Shown: in pieces, positions 31,062-40,298 of the stretch
Numbering within the stretch: the first letter of the stretch is position 1
Layout of the letters: the number at the start of each line of letters is the position of its first letter
DNA from: JAPLJU01 sp964547985
Lineage (GTDB): Bacteria; Desulfobacterota; Syntrophia; Syntrophales; UBA2192
Assembly: GCA_964547985.1 (NCBI GenBank)
Contig: CAZJPV010000016.1
Span: 1-46,651 of the forward strand
Length of the DNA: 46,651 nt
Direction of reading: 5' to 3'
Made by a program: the position numbers and the translations under genes
Notes under the pieces: generated by a model
What the model saw: the letters and a program-made list of their open reading frames with translations, nothing else
Told to the model about the DNA's origin: nothing
Database searches by the model: none

Positions 31062-33539
31062 ATGACCAGAAAAGCACTCATGATAGAGGAACTTCCCGTC
31101 GGCAAAATGCGGTGGATTTGCAATCCGGATACACTGGGTTTTGAAACAACGCAGGACTGCGAAAAATCAGACGGGATCATCGGTCAGGAAAGGGCCCGCA
31201 AGGCGATCGTCATGGGTCTGGAAATCTCGAGCCCGGGCTACAACATCTATGCCTCCGGTGTGGAAGGAACGGGGAAGCTCACCACCATTAAAAATCTTCT
31301 CAATCAGATCGATCTCAAGAAAAAGGTTCCCGACGACATCTGTTACGTGAACAATTTCAGAGATACGGACATGCCGCGCGTGATCACGCTTCCCGCCGGT
31401 GTGGGAAAGAAATTTCAAACCGAAATGGATGAGCTCCTCGCCCATCTAAGAAAAGAAATTCCCCTGATCTTTGAGAGCGATGAATTCAAGAAGGACTCCG
31501 AAATCATCATCAACCAATACCGAACCAAGCAAAAAGAGATCATCAAGGAATTCAACGAGCGGGTTCAAAAAGAAAATTTTCAGGTGGTCCAGTTCCAGGT
31601 CGGCCCCTTCATGCGTCAGGATATTGCGCCCGTCTTCGAGGGAAAACCGGTGCCCATCGAACAGCTCGAGGAACTGGCCGAGCAGGATAAATACAACAAA
31701 GAAGAGTTGGCAAAAATCAAGAAGGCGCTTCTGGAGCTTCGCCTGGAGCTGGATTCCGTGATGAGGGAGACTCGGGATATCGAAAGAGAGATGCGCGCGC
31801 AGGTAGGCTCCCTCGAGCACAAGTATGGTCTTCCCTTGATCAGCGGCCTTGTGTCCGACATGCGTGTACGGTATGGGTCGCAGAACGACAAGATTACCGG
31901 ATACCTCGACGAGGTTCAGGAACACATCCTGTCCAATCTCAAGGCCTTCCAGGACAAGGAGGAAGAGCAACAGCAGCAGGTGCCGCCTTTCATGATGCCC
32001 CAGGCGGGTGCAAAGAAATTCGTCGAGTACAAAGTCAATGTCCTCGTGGACAACTCACAGTCCGATCGAGCCCCAATCGTCATCGAGACTTCACCAACCT
32101 ATAAAAACCTCTTCGGCACCGTCGAAAGAGAAATTGATCGATTCGGATATTGGAAGACCGATTTTACCCACATTAAAGGAGGGTCACTCCTGCGCGCCAA
32201 TGGAGGGTTTATCGTGTTCGACGCCCTCGAGGCTTTGATCGAACCCGGCGTGTGGCCCTTCCTCAAAAGGACTCTGAAAAGTGGCGTCCTGAATCTGCAG
32301 CCTTACGATCCATTCAACCTGGCCGTGTTCGCTCTCAAACCCGAACCGATTCCGCTGGACATCAAGGTCATCATGTTGGGCGACGACTACCTCTACCACC
32401 TCTTTTACAACCTGGAGCGGGACTTCAAGGAGATTTTCAAAACGAAGGCCCACTTCGACACCGTGATGCCCAACACGCAGGAAAATACCCACGAATTCGC
32501 CTGCCTGGTCAAGCGGATCATCGATGACGAGAAACTTCTGCCCTTTGATAAAAAGGCCGTGGCGGCCGTTATTGAATTCGGCGTCCGGCTGGCCGGAAGA
32601 CAAAAGAAGCTGACCACGCGGTTCAGCGACATCGCCGATCTCGTGCGGGAAGCAAGCTATTGGGCCGGGAGGGAAGGCCACTCGCTTGTCACGGACCATC
32701 ACGTTGATAAGGCTTATGAAGAAAAAATGGATCGTCTCAATCTTATTGAGGGGAAAATTCAAGAGATGATCGAGGACGGCACGATCATGATCGACTCCGA
32801 TGGCCTGGTGGTCGGTCAGGTCAACGGGCTTTCGGTTTATGACATGGGGGATTACGCCTTCGGTAAACCCTCCCGGATCACGGCAAAGACCTCCATGGGC
32901 CGGGCGGGGATCATCAATATCGAACGGAAGGCAAAGCTCTCCGGGAAGACCCACGACAAAGGCGTACTGATTCTCGAGGGATACTTCAGGGGAAAGTATG
33001 CGCAGAACAAACCGCTCACGGTAAGCGCCAGTATTTGCTTCGAGCAGTCATACGGTGGTATTGACGGGGACAGTGCTTCTTCAGCCGAGATATACGCGAT
33101 CCTCTCCAGCCTGGCGTACCTGCCGTTGAGGCAGGATATCGCCGTCACCGGCTCCGTCAATCAGAAAGGTGATGTGCAGCCCATCGGGGGTGTCAATCTA
33201 AAAATCGAGGGGTTCTACGATGTCTGCCGGGCAAAGGGGCTCACGGGAAAACAGGGGGTCTTGATCCCCGCGCTCAATATCCCGGACCTCATGCTGAGAA
33301 AGGATGTGGTCAAGGCCGTTTCAGAGGGTCAATTCCACATCTACCCTGTGAAGATGATCGACGAGGGGATCTCGCTCCTGACGGGGGTTCCGGCCGGCGA
33401 ACGGGACGAAAAGGGCGACTACCCCGAAAATACGGTCAATGCGCTCGTGGATAAAAACCTGCGGTCCCTCGCGGAGGGGCTGAGGGATTTCGGCGAACCT
33501 GGAGAGGATGAACAAAAGGCACTGGAGGTGGACGAATAA
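31062..33539 (+). CDS. Lon-like AAA+ ATP-dependent protease (LonB/YcbZ type)
   Basis: A protein of about 825 residues with an AAA_32-type N-terminal ATPase region and a C-terminal Lon protease domain. The P-loop reads ASGVEGTGKLTT (about residue 65-76 of this start), an alpha-helical coiled insert (KEFNERVQKENFQVV... ELRLELDSVMRETRDIE) follows, and the protease part carries the Ser-Lys dyad: Ser in GDSASSAEIYAI and Lys in GGVNLKIEGFYDV. It is a soluble form with no membrane segment, unlike archaeal LonB. The ATG at 31062 (MTRKALMIEEL) is taken for the AGGGG ribosome site; ATG at 30999 or 31008 would add up to 21 residues. It lies with dnaJ in a quality-control neighbourhood. Confidence 0.85.
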   Translation: MTRKALMIEELPVGKMRWICNPDTLGFETTQDCEKSDGIIGQERARKAIVMGLEISSPGYNIYASGVEGTGKLTTIKNLLNQIDLKKKVPDDICYVNNFRDTDMPRVITLPAGVGKKFQTEMDELLAHLRKEIPLIFESDEFKKDSEIIINQYRTKQKEIIKEFNERVQKENFQVVQFQVGPFMRQDIAPVFEGKPVPIEQLEELAEQDKYNKEELAKIKKALLELRLELDSVMRETRDIEREMRAQVGSLEHKYGLPLISGLVSDMRVRYGSQNDKITGYLDEVQEHILSNLKAFQDKEEEQQQQVPPFMMPQAGAKKFVEYKVNVLVDNSQSDRAPIVIETSPTYKNLFGTVEREIDRFGYWKTDFTHIKGGSLLRANGGFIVFDALEALIEPGVWPFLKRTLKSGVLNLQPYDPFNLAVFALKPEPIPLDIKVIMLGDDYLYHLFYNLERDFKEIFKTKAHFDTVMPNTQENTHEFACLVKRIIDDEKLLPFDKKAVAAVIEFGVRLAGRQKKLTTRFSDIADLVREASYWAGREGHSLVTDHHVDKAYEEKMDRLNLIEGKIQEMIEDGTIMIDSDGLVVGQVNGLSVYDMGDYAFGKPSRITAKTSMGRAGIINIERKAKLSGKTHDKGVLILEGYFRGKYAQNKPLTVSASICFEQSYGGIDGDSASSAEIYAILSSLAYLPLRQDIAVTGSVNQKGDVQPIGGVNLKIEGFYDVCRAKGLTGKQGVLIPALNIPDLMLRKDVVKAVSEGQFHIYPVKMIDEGISLLTGVPAGERDEKGDYPENTVNALVDKNLRSLAEGLRDFGEPGEDEQKALEVDE

Positions 33540-33561
33540 TACAGTCGAAAGGAGGATCACC

Positions 33562-33975
33562 TTGAAGAGAACCTTTTTTACGCTCGTCCTGTTGATCGCG
33601 GCAATGGCCCTCGCAGGCTGCTTGCCGATTGTCGCAGGAACCGCCGCTGGGGTCAGTGGTTCGGGAACCTATATGTATTTGCAGGGGGAATTGAAAACGG
33701 ACTATTACTACTCCTTTGACAAGGTCTGGGCCGCCTGTGAAAAAACGATTGCAGACATGCGGGGCTATGACGTGGAGCCCAATAAAGATGTCAGTCAAGG
33801 AAAGATCAATGCCATGATCGAGGATGAGAAAGTCCATTTCTCCATCAAGTCCAAAGGAAAAGATGTCGCCGGGAAAGATATCACCACCGTGGGCGTCCGG
33901 GTAGGCTTGGTGGGAAACGAGCTTTCGTCCAAACTCGTACACGACAAGCTTGCTGAAAACCTGATGATCAACTAA
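33562..33975 (+). CDS. DUF3568-like lipoprotein
   Basis: A 137-residue exported lipoprotein. The signal peptide KRTFFTLVLLIAAMALAGC has a typical LAGC lipobox. The mature part is glycine- and serine-rich at first (GTAAGVSGSGTYMYLQGEL), then a small alpha/beta domain containing YYYSFDKVWAACEKTIADM, as in the DUF3568 family of unknown function. Start is TTG at 33562, set by AAAGGAGG (33548-33554) at good spacing. It follows the Lon-like gene by 22 bases and ends at a terminator. Confidence 0.8.
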   Translation: MKRTFFTLVLLIAAMALAGCLPIVAGTAAGVSGSGTYMYLQGELKTDYYYSFDKVWAACEKTIADMRGYDVEPNKDVSQGKINAMIEDEKVHFSIKSKGKDVAGKDITTVGVRVGLVGNELSSKLVHDKLAENLMIN

Positions 33976-33986
33976 TCAAAGAGTCG

Positions 33987-34023
33987 CCTGATAGCTGCAT
34001 TGCAATTCGCTGTCAGGTTTTTC
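33987..34023 (+). terminator. Intrinsic terminator after the lipoprotein gene
   Basis: CCTGATAGC (33987-33995) pairs with GCTGTCAGG (34009-34017), nine pairs with one T-G wobble, followed by TTTTTC. It separates the Lon-lipoprotein transcript from the response-regulator gene, whose start is only 6 bases on, so the regulator may be expressed by readthrough or by a promoter inside the hairpin region. Confidence 0.7.
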
Positions 34024-34028
34024 ATGAT

Positions 34029-35399
34029 GTGAATATGTACAAAACAATCCTTGTTGTCGATGACGAAGAAAGCATTTGCCAGTCCTTGAAAGGAATCCTT
34101 TCCGACGAGGGATACGAAGTCCCTACGGCCAGGAGCGGCGAAGAAGCCCTGCAAATGATCGAGGAGGAACAGCCCGATCTCGTCCTGCTCGACATATGGC
34201 TCCCCGGCATAGACGGTATCGATGTCCTGAAAACCGTGAAACAGGAATACCCCCAGATGCAGGTCATCATGATGTCCGGGCACGGGACGATCGAGACCGC
34301 CGTGAAGGCCACGAAACTCGGGGCCTTCGATTTCATCGAAAAGCCCCTGTCGCTGGAAAAAGTCGTCCTCATCGTCAACCACGCCATCGACCTGGTCCGT
34401 TTGGAGGAAGAAAACAAGCTCCTCAAGCAAAAAGCACATTATGACTACGAGCTTGTGGGTCAGAGCGGGGCTATCCAAGATCTCAAGGAGGTGATCAAGA
34501 TCGTCGCGCCCACCAATGCCTGGATCCTGATCATGGGTGAGAACGGGACGGGGAAGGAGCTGGTGGCTCGATCCATCCACCTGCAAAGCAAGCGGGTCAA
34601 GCGACCCCTGATCGAGGTGAACTGCGCGGCCATCCCCGAAGAACTCATCGAAAGCGAACTCTTTGGTCATGAAAAAGGTGCCTTCACGGGTGCAACGGCC
34701 AAGAAGAGAGGAAAATTCGAACTGGCCCATGAGGGAACCATCTTCCTGGACGAAGTGGGGGACATGAGCGCCAAGGCCCAGGCAAAAATTCTGAGAATTC
34801 TCCAGGAAAAGAAATTTGAGAGGGTGGGGGGGGCAAAAATCCTCGAGACGGATGTCCGGGTCCTCGCGGCGTCAAACAAGGATCTTGAAAAAGAAATGGA
34901 AGAAGGCCGCTTCAGGCAGGACCTGTACTACCGCCTGCACGTTATTCCCTTGACCATTATGCCCCTCAGAGAGAGGAAGGAGGATATTCCTCCGCTGACT
35001 GAGCATTTCATCAGGGAATTTTCCCTGAAAGAGGGGATCGCACCCAAAACGATGACCAGTGAGGCCATCAACCTCATGATGGAACATAACTGGCCGGGCA
35101 ACGTGAGAGAACTGAAAAACATCATTGAACGCCTGGTGATCATGACCCCCTCGGGGGTCATCGATGCCAAAGACATTCCGCCGTTCGTCAAGGATGAGGT
35201 GGGAGCGAATGACAACCATGCCCTGTTCTCTCATCAGTCCTACAGGGCAGCGAGGCGTGAATTTGAAAGAGAGTTCATCACCAGGAAACTAAGGGAAAAC
35301 GAGTGGAATGTGTCCAAGACGGCGGACTCGATCGGTCTCGAGCGAAGCAACCTCCACAGAAAAATCAAAGTGCACGGCCTGGAGGGGAAAAAAGAATAG
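34029..35399 (+). CDS. Sigma-54-dependent response regulator, NtrX/NtrC family
   Basis: A 456-residue three-domain regulator. The receiver domain (1-125) has DDEES and the phospho-accepting D55 in LVLLDIWLPG, and K105. The AAA+ domain has Walker A GENGTGKE at about 170-177, the sigma-54 contact loop GAFTGA at 217-222 and Walker B FLDEVGDMS. The C-terminal Fis-type helix-turn-helix is WNVSKTADSIGLERSNLHRKI. It should activate sigma-54 promoters in response to a sensor kinase; the NtrY-like kinase at 36560 is the obvious candidate. Start is GTG 34029 or ATG 34035; no good ribosome site is seen. Confidence 0.9.
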   Translation: MNMYKTILVVDDEESICQSLKGILSDEGYEVPTARSGEEALQMIEEEQPDLVLLDIWLPGIDGIDVLKTVKQEYPQMQVIMMSGHGTIETAVKATKLGAFDFIEKPLSLEKVVLIVNHAIDLVRLEEENKLLKQKAHYDYELVGQSGAIQDLKEVIKIVAPTNAWILIMGENGTGKELVARSIHLQSKRVKRPLIEVNCAAIPEELIESELFGHEKGAFTGATAKKRGKFELAHEGTIFLDEVGDMSAKAQAKILRILQEKKFERVGGAKILETDVRVLAASNKDLEKEMEEGRFRQDLYYRLHVIPLTIMPLRERKEDIPPLTEHFIREFSLKEGIAPKTMTSEAINLMMEHNWPGNVRELKNIIERLVIMTPSGVIDAKDIPPFVKDEVGANDNHALFSHQSYRAARREFEREFITRKLRENEWNVSKTADSIGLERSNLHRKIKVHGLEGKKE

Positions 35400-35435
35400 A
35401 AACCGGGCAGGTGAGAAGCTAAGACGCTGTGATGA

Positions 35436-35472
35436 AAGGGCCCTTGCGAATCCCGCAAGGGCCCTTCTCTTT
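35436..35472 (+). terminator. Strong terminator after the response regulator
   Basis: A perfect 13-bp stem (AAGGGCCCTTGCG 35436-35448 with CGCAAGGGCCCTT 35454-35466) with a 5-base loop, followed by CTCTTTT. It ends the plus-strand transcript between two convergent genes. Without a T-tract on the other side it is less convincing for the epimerase. Confidence 0.85.
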
Positions 35473-35474
35473 TG

Positions 35475-35509
35475 ACCCTATATCCTGTACCCTTTACCCG
35501 ATACCCTAT
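35475..35509 (-). repeat. Five-unit heptamer array, consensus ACCCTNT
   Basis: Five contiguous 7-base units read on the plus strand as ACCCTAT, ATCCTGT, ACCCTTT, ACCCGAT, ACCCTAT. On the minus strand the G-rich complement begins inside the TAG stop of the epimerase gene (35506-35508). It lies right beside the terminator of the plus-strand regulator. Confidence 0.85.
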
Positions 35510-36483
35510 TTTTTTATGTGTTTGCGGTACCAGTCGACGGTGGCCTCCAACCCCCGTCTGAACGTTGACTCCGGTCTGAACCCCATGACCTCTCCGGCAA
35601 GGGAGATGTCGGCCATTGAATGTCGGACATCTCCCTTTCTTGCCTCCGAGAAGGTCGGTTCCACTCTTTTGCCGAGCAGGGCCTGCAATTCACCCAGAAG
35701 TTCCAGCAGGCTGTGACGTCGGCCGCAGGCAATATTGAAAACACCGCCCAGGCATTCTCCCGGCGCGGAACAGGCCATGAGATTGGCACGGACAACATCA
35801 TCGACGTGCGTGAAATCCCGGGATTGCTTTCCATCTCCGTAGACGACGGGCGGCGTGTTCGTCAACAGCGCCTGAATAAACCGGGGGATCACCGCGGCGT
35901 ACTCCGATTCCGGGTCCTGTCTTTTGCCGAAAACATTGAAGTATCGCAAAGAAATCGTCCCGAGCTCGTAGAGGCTGCAGAAAAGTCTGCAATAAAGCTC
36001 CCCGGCCAGCTTACTCACCGCATAGGGCGAAAGGGGGGCAGGTGTCATACGCTCCGTCTTGGGTGACACGGCCTCGGGATTGTCCGCCGCGACGCCTTCA
36101 CCGGCCTGATCGCCATACACCGAAGATGAACTCGCGTAAACGAATCGATGGACCCCCGCGTCTCTGGAAGCCAGAAGCATGTTCAGGGTGCCCTTCAAGT
36201 TAATTTCGTGGGTCGAAAGGGGATCTTCAACGGAACGCTGCACGGACCCCAGAGCGGCATGGTGCAGCACATAGCGGACATTTTTTACGGCACGGCGACA
36301 GGTCCCGAGATCGCGGATGTCCCCCTCGATGACCTCGACCGCGTCCTCGACGTCGAAGGTAAGGTTGCCTCTCTTGCCCGTTGAAAAATCATCAAGGACC
36401 CGGACCTTCTCTCCTTTTTGCAGGAGGATTTCCACAATGTTGGAACCGATAAAGCCTGCCCCACCGGTCACCAGATATGTCAT
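35506..36483 (-). CDS. NAD-dependent sugar-nucleotide epimerase/dehydratase
   Basis: A 325-residue extended short-chain dehydrogenase (SDR) of the UDP-sugar epimerase type. Seen: VTGGAGFIGSNIVEILLQKG (NAD-binding GxxGxxG), HHAALGSVQRSV, the catalytic pair in YASSSSVYGDQ and PYAVSKLAGE (Tyr-x3-Lys), and SLRYFNVFGKRQDP. The sequence is close to UDP-GlcNAc/UDP-galactose 4-epimerases such as WbpP, so a role in LPS or capsule sugar supply is likely. The ATG at 36483 has AGGGAG upstream. It lies 76 bases after the kinase gene, in the same direction. Confidence 0.87.
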   Translation of the reverse strand: MTYLVTGGAGFIGSNIVEILLQKGEKVRVLDDFSTGKRGNLTFDVEDAVEVIEGDIRDLGTCRRAVKNVRYVLHHAALGSVQRSVEDPLSTHEINLKGTLNMLLASRDAGVHRFVYASSSSVYGDQAGEGVAADNPEAVSPKTERMTPAPLSPYAVSKLAGELYCRLFCSLYELGTISLRYFNVFGKRQDPESEYAAVIPRFIQALLTNTPPVVYGDGKQSRDFTHVDDVVRANLMACSAPGECLGGVFNIACGRRHSLLELLGELQALLGKRVEPTFSEARKGDVRHSMADISLAGEVMGFRPESTFRRGLEATVDWYRKHIKK

Positions 36484-36559
36484 GAACGCTCCCTGCTTCG
36501 AAAATAACACCGGCACGTTTTCCGAGACGACCGTAGAAAAGACGGGATTCCGATTCCTT

Positions 36560-38791
36560 TCAATCAACGGGCAACTCAAAGGAAACGATGGTCCCCTTGG
36601 GTGTGTGATCGGTCACACTGACATGCCCCTTGTGATCCGATATGATGGAATTGACTATTGCAAGGCCCAGGCCAGAGCCGGATCTTTTTGTTGAAAAATA
36701 GGGTTCGAAGATCTTCATCTTGTCGGCATCCGACACGCCGCATCCGTTGTCGATGACATCGACCCTGGCCTTTCGACCGGGCTCTTCGTAGAACGTCTTC
36801 ACCTCTATGCGGCCATCCTCCTTGCCGACTGCCGCAACAGCATTATCCAGGAGATTGACCATGACTCGCCTGATCTGCTCCCCATCGAGATTCAACCGGG
36901 GGATATTGGCGTCTTCCTGAAAATCAAAGGTAATCCCCTTATGGGCGTCCTGGAAAAGAACAACGGTTACTTTGATGACCTCATTGAGATCATTGGGCGT
37001 GCGCTGTGACACGGGCATACGGGCATACCGTGAAAACTCGTTCACCAGATTTTTGAGGACATCGACCTGGCTGATGATGGTATTGGTACATTCCGTGAAG
37101 ATGGGTTCGTCGTCACCGAGCCGGTCTGCGTACTTCCGCTGAAGCCGCTGCGCCGAGAGCTGAATCGGCGTCAGAGGGTTTTTGATCTCATGGGCGATTC
37201 TGCGGGCCACCTCCCGCCAGGCCGCCACTCTCTCGGCGCGCTGGAGCTGTGTGATGTCCTCGAAAACGACGACCATGCCCATGTATTGACCGTCATCGTC
37301 GATGAGCAAACCCGTCGTCACGAGCAGTGTCAGGGCCCGGTCTTTGATATTTAAAGCGATCTGTTTTTCCGTGATGTCTTCACCGCTTCTTTGCATGTCC
37401 GCCAGGAAGATCTTGACCATCTTCATGTGTTCCGGCTTCAGCACTTCTTCGTATTTACGGTTGAGAACTTTTTCCGTTATGATCCCGAGCATTCTTTCGG
37501 CAGCCCGGTTGATCGTCGTGATGGTTCCGTCCTTGTCCACGGCCACAACACCGGCTGAAACGTTTCTCAGGACCGTTTCCATATACTTCCTGCGCTGATC
37601 GAGATCGATGTTGGCCTGCTCCAGGCCCATCTTGCTCTTTTTCAAATCCCCCGTCATCTGGTTGAAGGAATCCACGAGAACCCCGATTTCATCATCAGCC
37701 TCTACGTCGATCTTGTAATCCAGGTTACCCTGGGCCAGGGCCCGGGTGCCCTCCGCCAGGTCCTGAATGGGCTCGGTGATACCCCTGGCCAGATAGAATC
37801 CAAACCAGGTCGCGGCAAAAATAATAAGAAGGGTCACCGCGAAGAGAATGATGATGTAACTCGCCTTGATGGGATTTTTCAGCAATTTGAATTGTTTGTA
37901 CTCATCGGAGGCCTTGGAAATGACGGTCATCTTGTCCAGGAGGCCCTTCGGGATAAAGTCGTTGACCACAACGATACCGGTGACCTCTTGCGGGCTGAGG
38001 CTCGAGTAGATCGGGGCGATGCCCCGGATAAAATCCCCTTTTTCGAAGGACTGGATGGCCGAAATCTCCCTGCCGGCCCGTACCTCGTCCCGCTGTTTAC
38101 CGGAGATGCCGATACTGGGGATATCGGGATGACCGGGATCGCGAAAAATGATTTTTTCATTCTGCTGATCGAAAAAGATCTCGATCAGCCCGAGTTTCAG
38201 CATCTTCTGCCTCTGCTCGATCAATGTTTTGAGGTAATCGGCCCTGCTTTTTTCGTACAGTTTATTCCTCGTGATATCCGTGGAAATTTGTTTGGCATAA
38301 TCCTTGACGTTTTCAGCCATCTGCTGCTGGTAATTCTGCGCCACATCCAGGGAGAGATTCAGCGCGCTGCCAACCTTGATGTCAAACCAGTTGTCGATGC
38401 TCGCGGATAGGAAGGTGATGGCGACGACGAAAAGAACGATGGTCGGGACCAGGGTGAGTCCCACAAAGGCAGCCACAAGTTTTGTCCGGAGCTTGGCGCC
38501 GAGGATCCCATGGCGTCGCTCGTAGATAAGCTTCACAACGTTTCTGACGATCAGGAAAATCAGGAGAACAATGAGAATGATATTGATATTGATCATGCCG
38601 AAGATGAGGACATCCTGGAATCTGGGAATGATGGTCTCGCCGCTGGAGAGATAGCTCATGATGAAGGTGAGGACCACGATGACAACAATGGTCAGCAGAA
38701 TGATCCTACGCTCCCGACGTCTCCTGCGCGCCTCGCGGCTTTCCATCACTTCAGCCGTCACTTTTGCTTTATTCACCGGCATCTTTTCCAT
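36560..38791 (-). CDS. NtrY-like sensor histidine kinase
   Basis: A 743-residue membrane kinase. Two or three membrane segments lie at the N-terminus (about 28-45, 60-85, 105-130), a large periplasmic sensor loop follows, another segment is near 315-335, then a HAMP linker (ARGITEPIQDLAEGTRALAQGNL), a PAS domain with GVVAVDKDGTITTINRAAERML, the H-box ARRIAHEIKNPLTPIQLSAQ with phospho-accepting His, and an ATPase domain with N, G1 (DNGCGV) and G2 (GSGLGLAIV) boxes. The arrangement is that of NtrY. Start ATG 38791 or 38782; neither has a clear ribosome site. Promoter at 38847-38875. The probable partner regulator is on the other strand at 34029. Confidence 0.92.
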   Translation of the reverse strand: MEKMPVNKAKVTAEVMESREARRRRRERRIILLTIVVIVVLTFIMSYLSSGETIIPRFQDVLIFGMININIILIVLLIFLIVRNVVKLIYERRHGILGAKLRTKLVAAFVGLTLVPTIVLFVVAITFLSASIDNWFDIKVGSALNLSLDVAQNYQQQMAENVKDYAKQISTDITRNKLYEKSRADYLKTLIEQRQKMLKLGLIEIFFDQQNEKIIFRDPGHPDIPSIGISGKQRDEVRAGREISAIQSFEKGDFIRGIAPIYSSLSPQEVTGIVVVNDFIPKGLLDKMTVISKASDEYKQFKLLKNPIKASYIIILFAVTLLIIFAATWFGFYLARGITEPIQDLAEGTRALAQGNLDYKIDVEADDEIGVLVDSFNQMTGDLKKSKMGLEQANIDLDQRRKYMETVLRNVSAGVVAVDKDGTITTINRAAERMLGIITEKVLNRKYEEVLKPEHMKMVKIFLADMQRSGEDITEKQIALNIKDRALTLLVTTGLLIDDDGQYMGMVVVFEDITQLQRAERVAAWREVARRIAHEIKNPLTPIQLSAQRLQRKYADRLGDDEPIFTECTNTIISQVDVLKNLVNEFSRYARMPVSQRTPNDLNEVIKVTVVLFQDAHKGITFDFQEDANIPRLNLDGEQIRRVMVNLLDNAVAAVGKEDGRIEVKTFYEEPGRKARVDVIDNGCGVSDADKMKIFEPYFSTKRSGSGLGLAIVNSIISDHKGHVSVTDHTPKGTIVSFELPVD

Positions 38792-38846
38792 AGAATTTCG
38801 TCGTCATGATCTGGTGTGATTCAACACATTTGGAACCCGGCCTATG

Positions 38847-38875
38847 GAAATACCCTCAATTTGCCCAATTGTCAA
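38847..38875 (-). promoter_or_regulatory. Promoter of the NtrY-like kinase and epimerase
   Basis: On the minus strand a perfect TTGACA (38875-38870), 17-base spacer, and TATTTC (38852-38847). The start would be near 38840. Confidence 0.65.
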
Positions 38876-39041
38876 CGCCTTGTCTTTCCTGATCATTTTC
38901 GCACGGGACGTTTTGCAGCAGCGCGATGTGGACCCAAAAGACCATACCATGCATCAGAGCGGCTGTAAGATGAAACAAAGGGGAGTTGCTTGATGTCAAA
39001 ATGAAGGGTGAATTTTGCGGCCGTGATAACAGTTCAGGCCA

Positions 39042-39947
39042 TCAGGCGGAAATAGCGGCAGATGGGGTTTCCGCCATTTCTTTTTTGAAGTCTTCGTGGC
39101 TCAGCATCTCCCAGCAATCTTGCTTGGCGAGCAACTCTTTGAGAAGCTGGATATTGAGTTTGTGACCTGACTTATAGGCGACAAAGTGGCCGATGATGGG
39201 CATACCGATCAGGTAAAGATCACCGATAGCATCGAGGATTTTGTGTTTAACGAATTCATCGGGGCAGCGAAGCCCCTCTTTGTTAATGACTTTCTCATCA
39301 TCCAAAACAACGGCGTTACTCAGAGATCCTCCCAGCGCAAGCCCCTTGGCCTGAAGGTATTCGACATCCCGGAGGAACCCGAATGTCCGGGCAGCGCAGA
39401 TTTCGCGTTCATAGGCCCCGTTCGAAAGCGCGACATGATAAGACTGCCGGCTGACAGCCGGATGATTGAAGTCGATCTTGTACGTAATCTCAAACCGGGG
39501 AGAGGGTTTAAACATCGCCGTGCTCTCGCCATCGGAAATGGAAATGGGCTTCCGGATCACCAGATATTTCCTGGCTTTATTCTGGCTCATCAGGCCGCCA
39601 CCCCTGATCAGGTTCACGAAGGGGAGAGCGCTCCCGTCCATGATGGGGACCTCAAAAGTGTCCACCTCCACCAGGGCGTTGTCTACACCCATTCCGTTGA
39701 ATGCGGACATGAGATGTTCCACCGTCAGAACCCTTGTTCCGTTTGTCCCCAAGGTTGTGGCCAGAGTGGTGTCTGCCACATTGTGCACCGAGGCCGAGAT
39801 GCGGTCGGACTGCGGGAGATCCTTCCGGACGAACACGATACCCTCGTCAACGCGTGCCGGCCTGATGGTCATACCCACCTTTCGGCCGGAGTGCAGACCC
39901 ACGCTGAAGCACCGTATCTCCTGATTCAGGGTTTTTTGAAGATCCAT
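39042..39947 (-). CDS. lpxC: UDP-3-O-acyl-N-acetylglucosamine deacetylase
   Basis: A 301-residue zinc amidase for the committed step of lipid A synthesis. The zinc ligands and catalytic residues are present: E-H in TVEHLMSAF, the KHKILDAIGDLYLIG block with His and Asp, and His in SGHKLNIQ. N-terminal FSVGLHSGRKVGMTIRPA is also typical. It stands as a single gene here rather than at the end of the dcw cluster. The ATG at 39947 has AAAGGA upstream and a promoter lies near 39974-40002. Confidence 0.95.
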   Translation of the reverse strand: MDLQKTLNQEIRCFSVGLHSGRKVGMTIRPARVDEGIVFVRKDLPQSDRISASVHNVADTTLATTLGTNGTRVLTVEHLMSAFNGMGVDNALVEVDTFEVPIMDGSALPFVNLIRGGGLMSQNKARKYLVIRKPISISDGESTAMFKPSPRFEITYKIDFNHPAVSRQSYHVALSNGAYEREICAARTFGFLRDVEYLQAKGLALGGSLSNAVVLDDEKVINKEGLRCPDEFVKHKILDAIGDLYLIGMPIIGHFVAYKSGHKLNIQLLKELLAKQDCWEMLSHEDFKKEMAETPSAAISA

Positions 39948-39973
39948 AAAATTTCCTTTACTTAGGCGGCCTC

Positions 39974-40002
39974 TTTAGAGCAATCCGTATGCCAGGAATC
40001 AA
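39974..40002 (-). promoter_or_regulatory. Possible promoter of lpxC
   Basis: On the minus strand TTGATT (40002-39997) and TCTAAA (39979-39974) with a 17-base spacer; the start would be about 20 bases before the ATG. Confidence 0.5.
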
Positions 40003-40249
40003 CCCTCGCCCGATCCTGATCGGCATTTAATATAAGTACCTGTATATACTGTTTATTTTGTGTATAAATGGTCACGGTGGGTATTGTTATTAGTATGTGG
40101 AATTCCTGTGGAATTGTGTTTAAAAAGACACACTCTCTGAAAAATGCATATTTTTTTGCAACGCACCCGTAAAAGGCGAAAAAAACCCCGATCTAGCCTG
40201 CAGTTCACAAGATCGCTCAAGAATGACCAGATGCAAGGCGCCCGTCATC

Positions 40250-40263
40250 AGTGGTTAGTAGAT
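40250..40263 (+). repeat. Short AGTG-type heptamer pair, left arm
   Basis: Two units, AGTGGTT (40250-40256) and AGTAGAT (40257-40263), possibly a third (AGAATTT). They are the inverted partner of the array at 40299-40326. Confidence 0.6.
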
Positions 40264-40298
40264 AGAATTTTCTTGGAAAGATCATTTTCAATCTTCCT

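Noticed and set aside
38792..39041. A small gene between the NtrY-like kinase and lpxC
   Set aside because: The longest minus-strand frame found has about 32 codons, no ribosome site, and runs through the promoter of the kinase.
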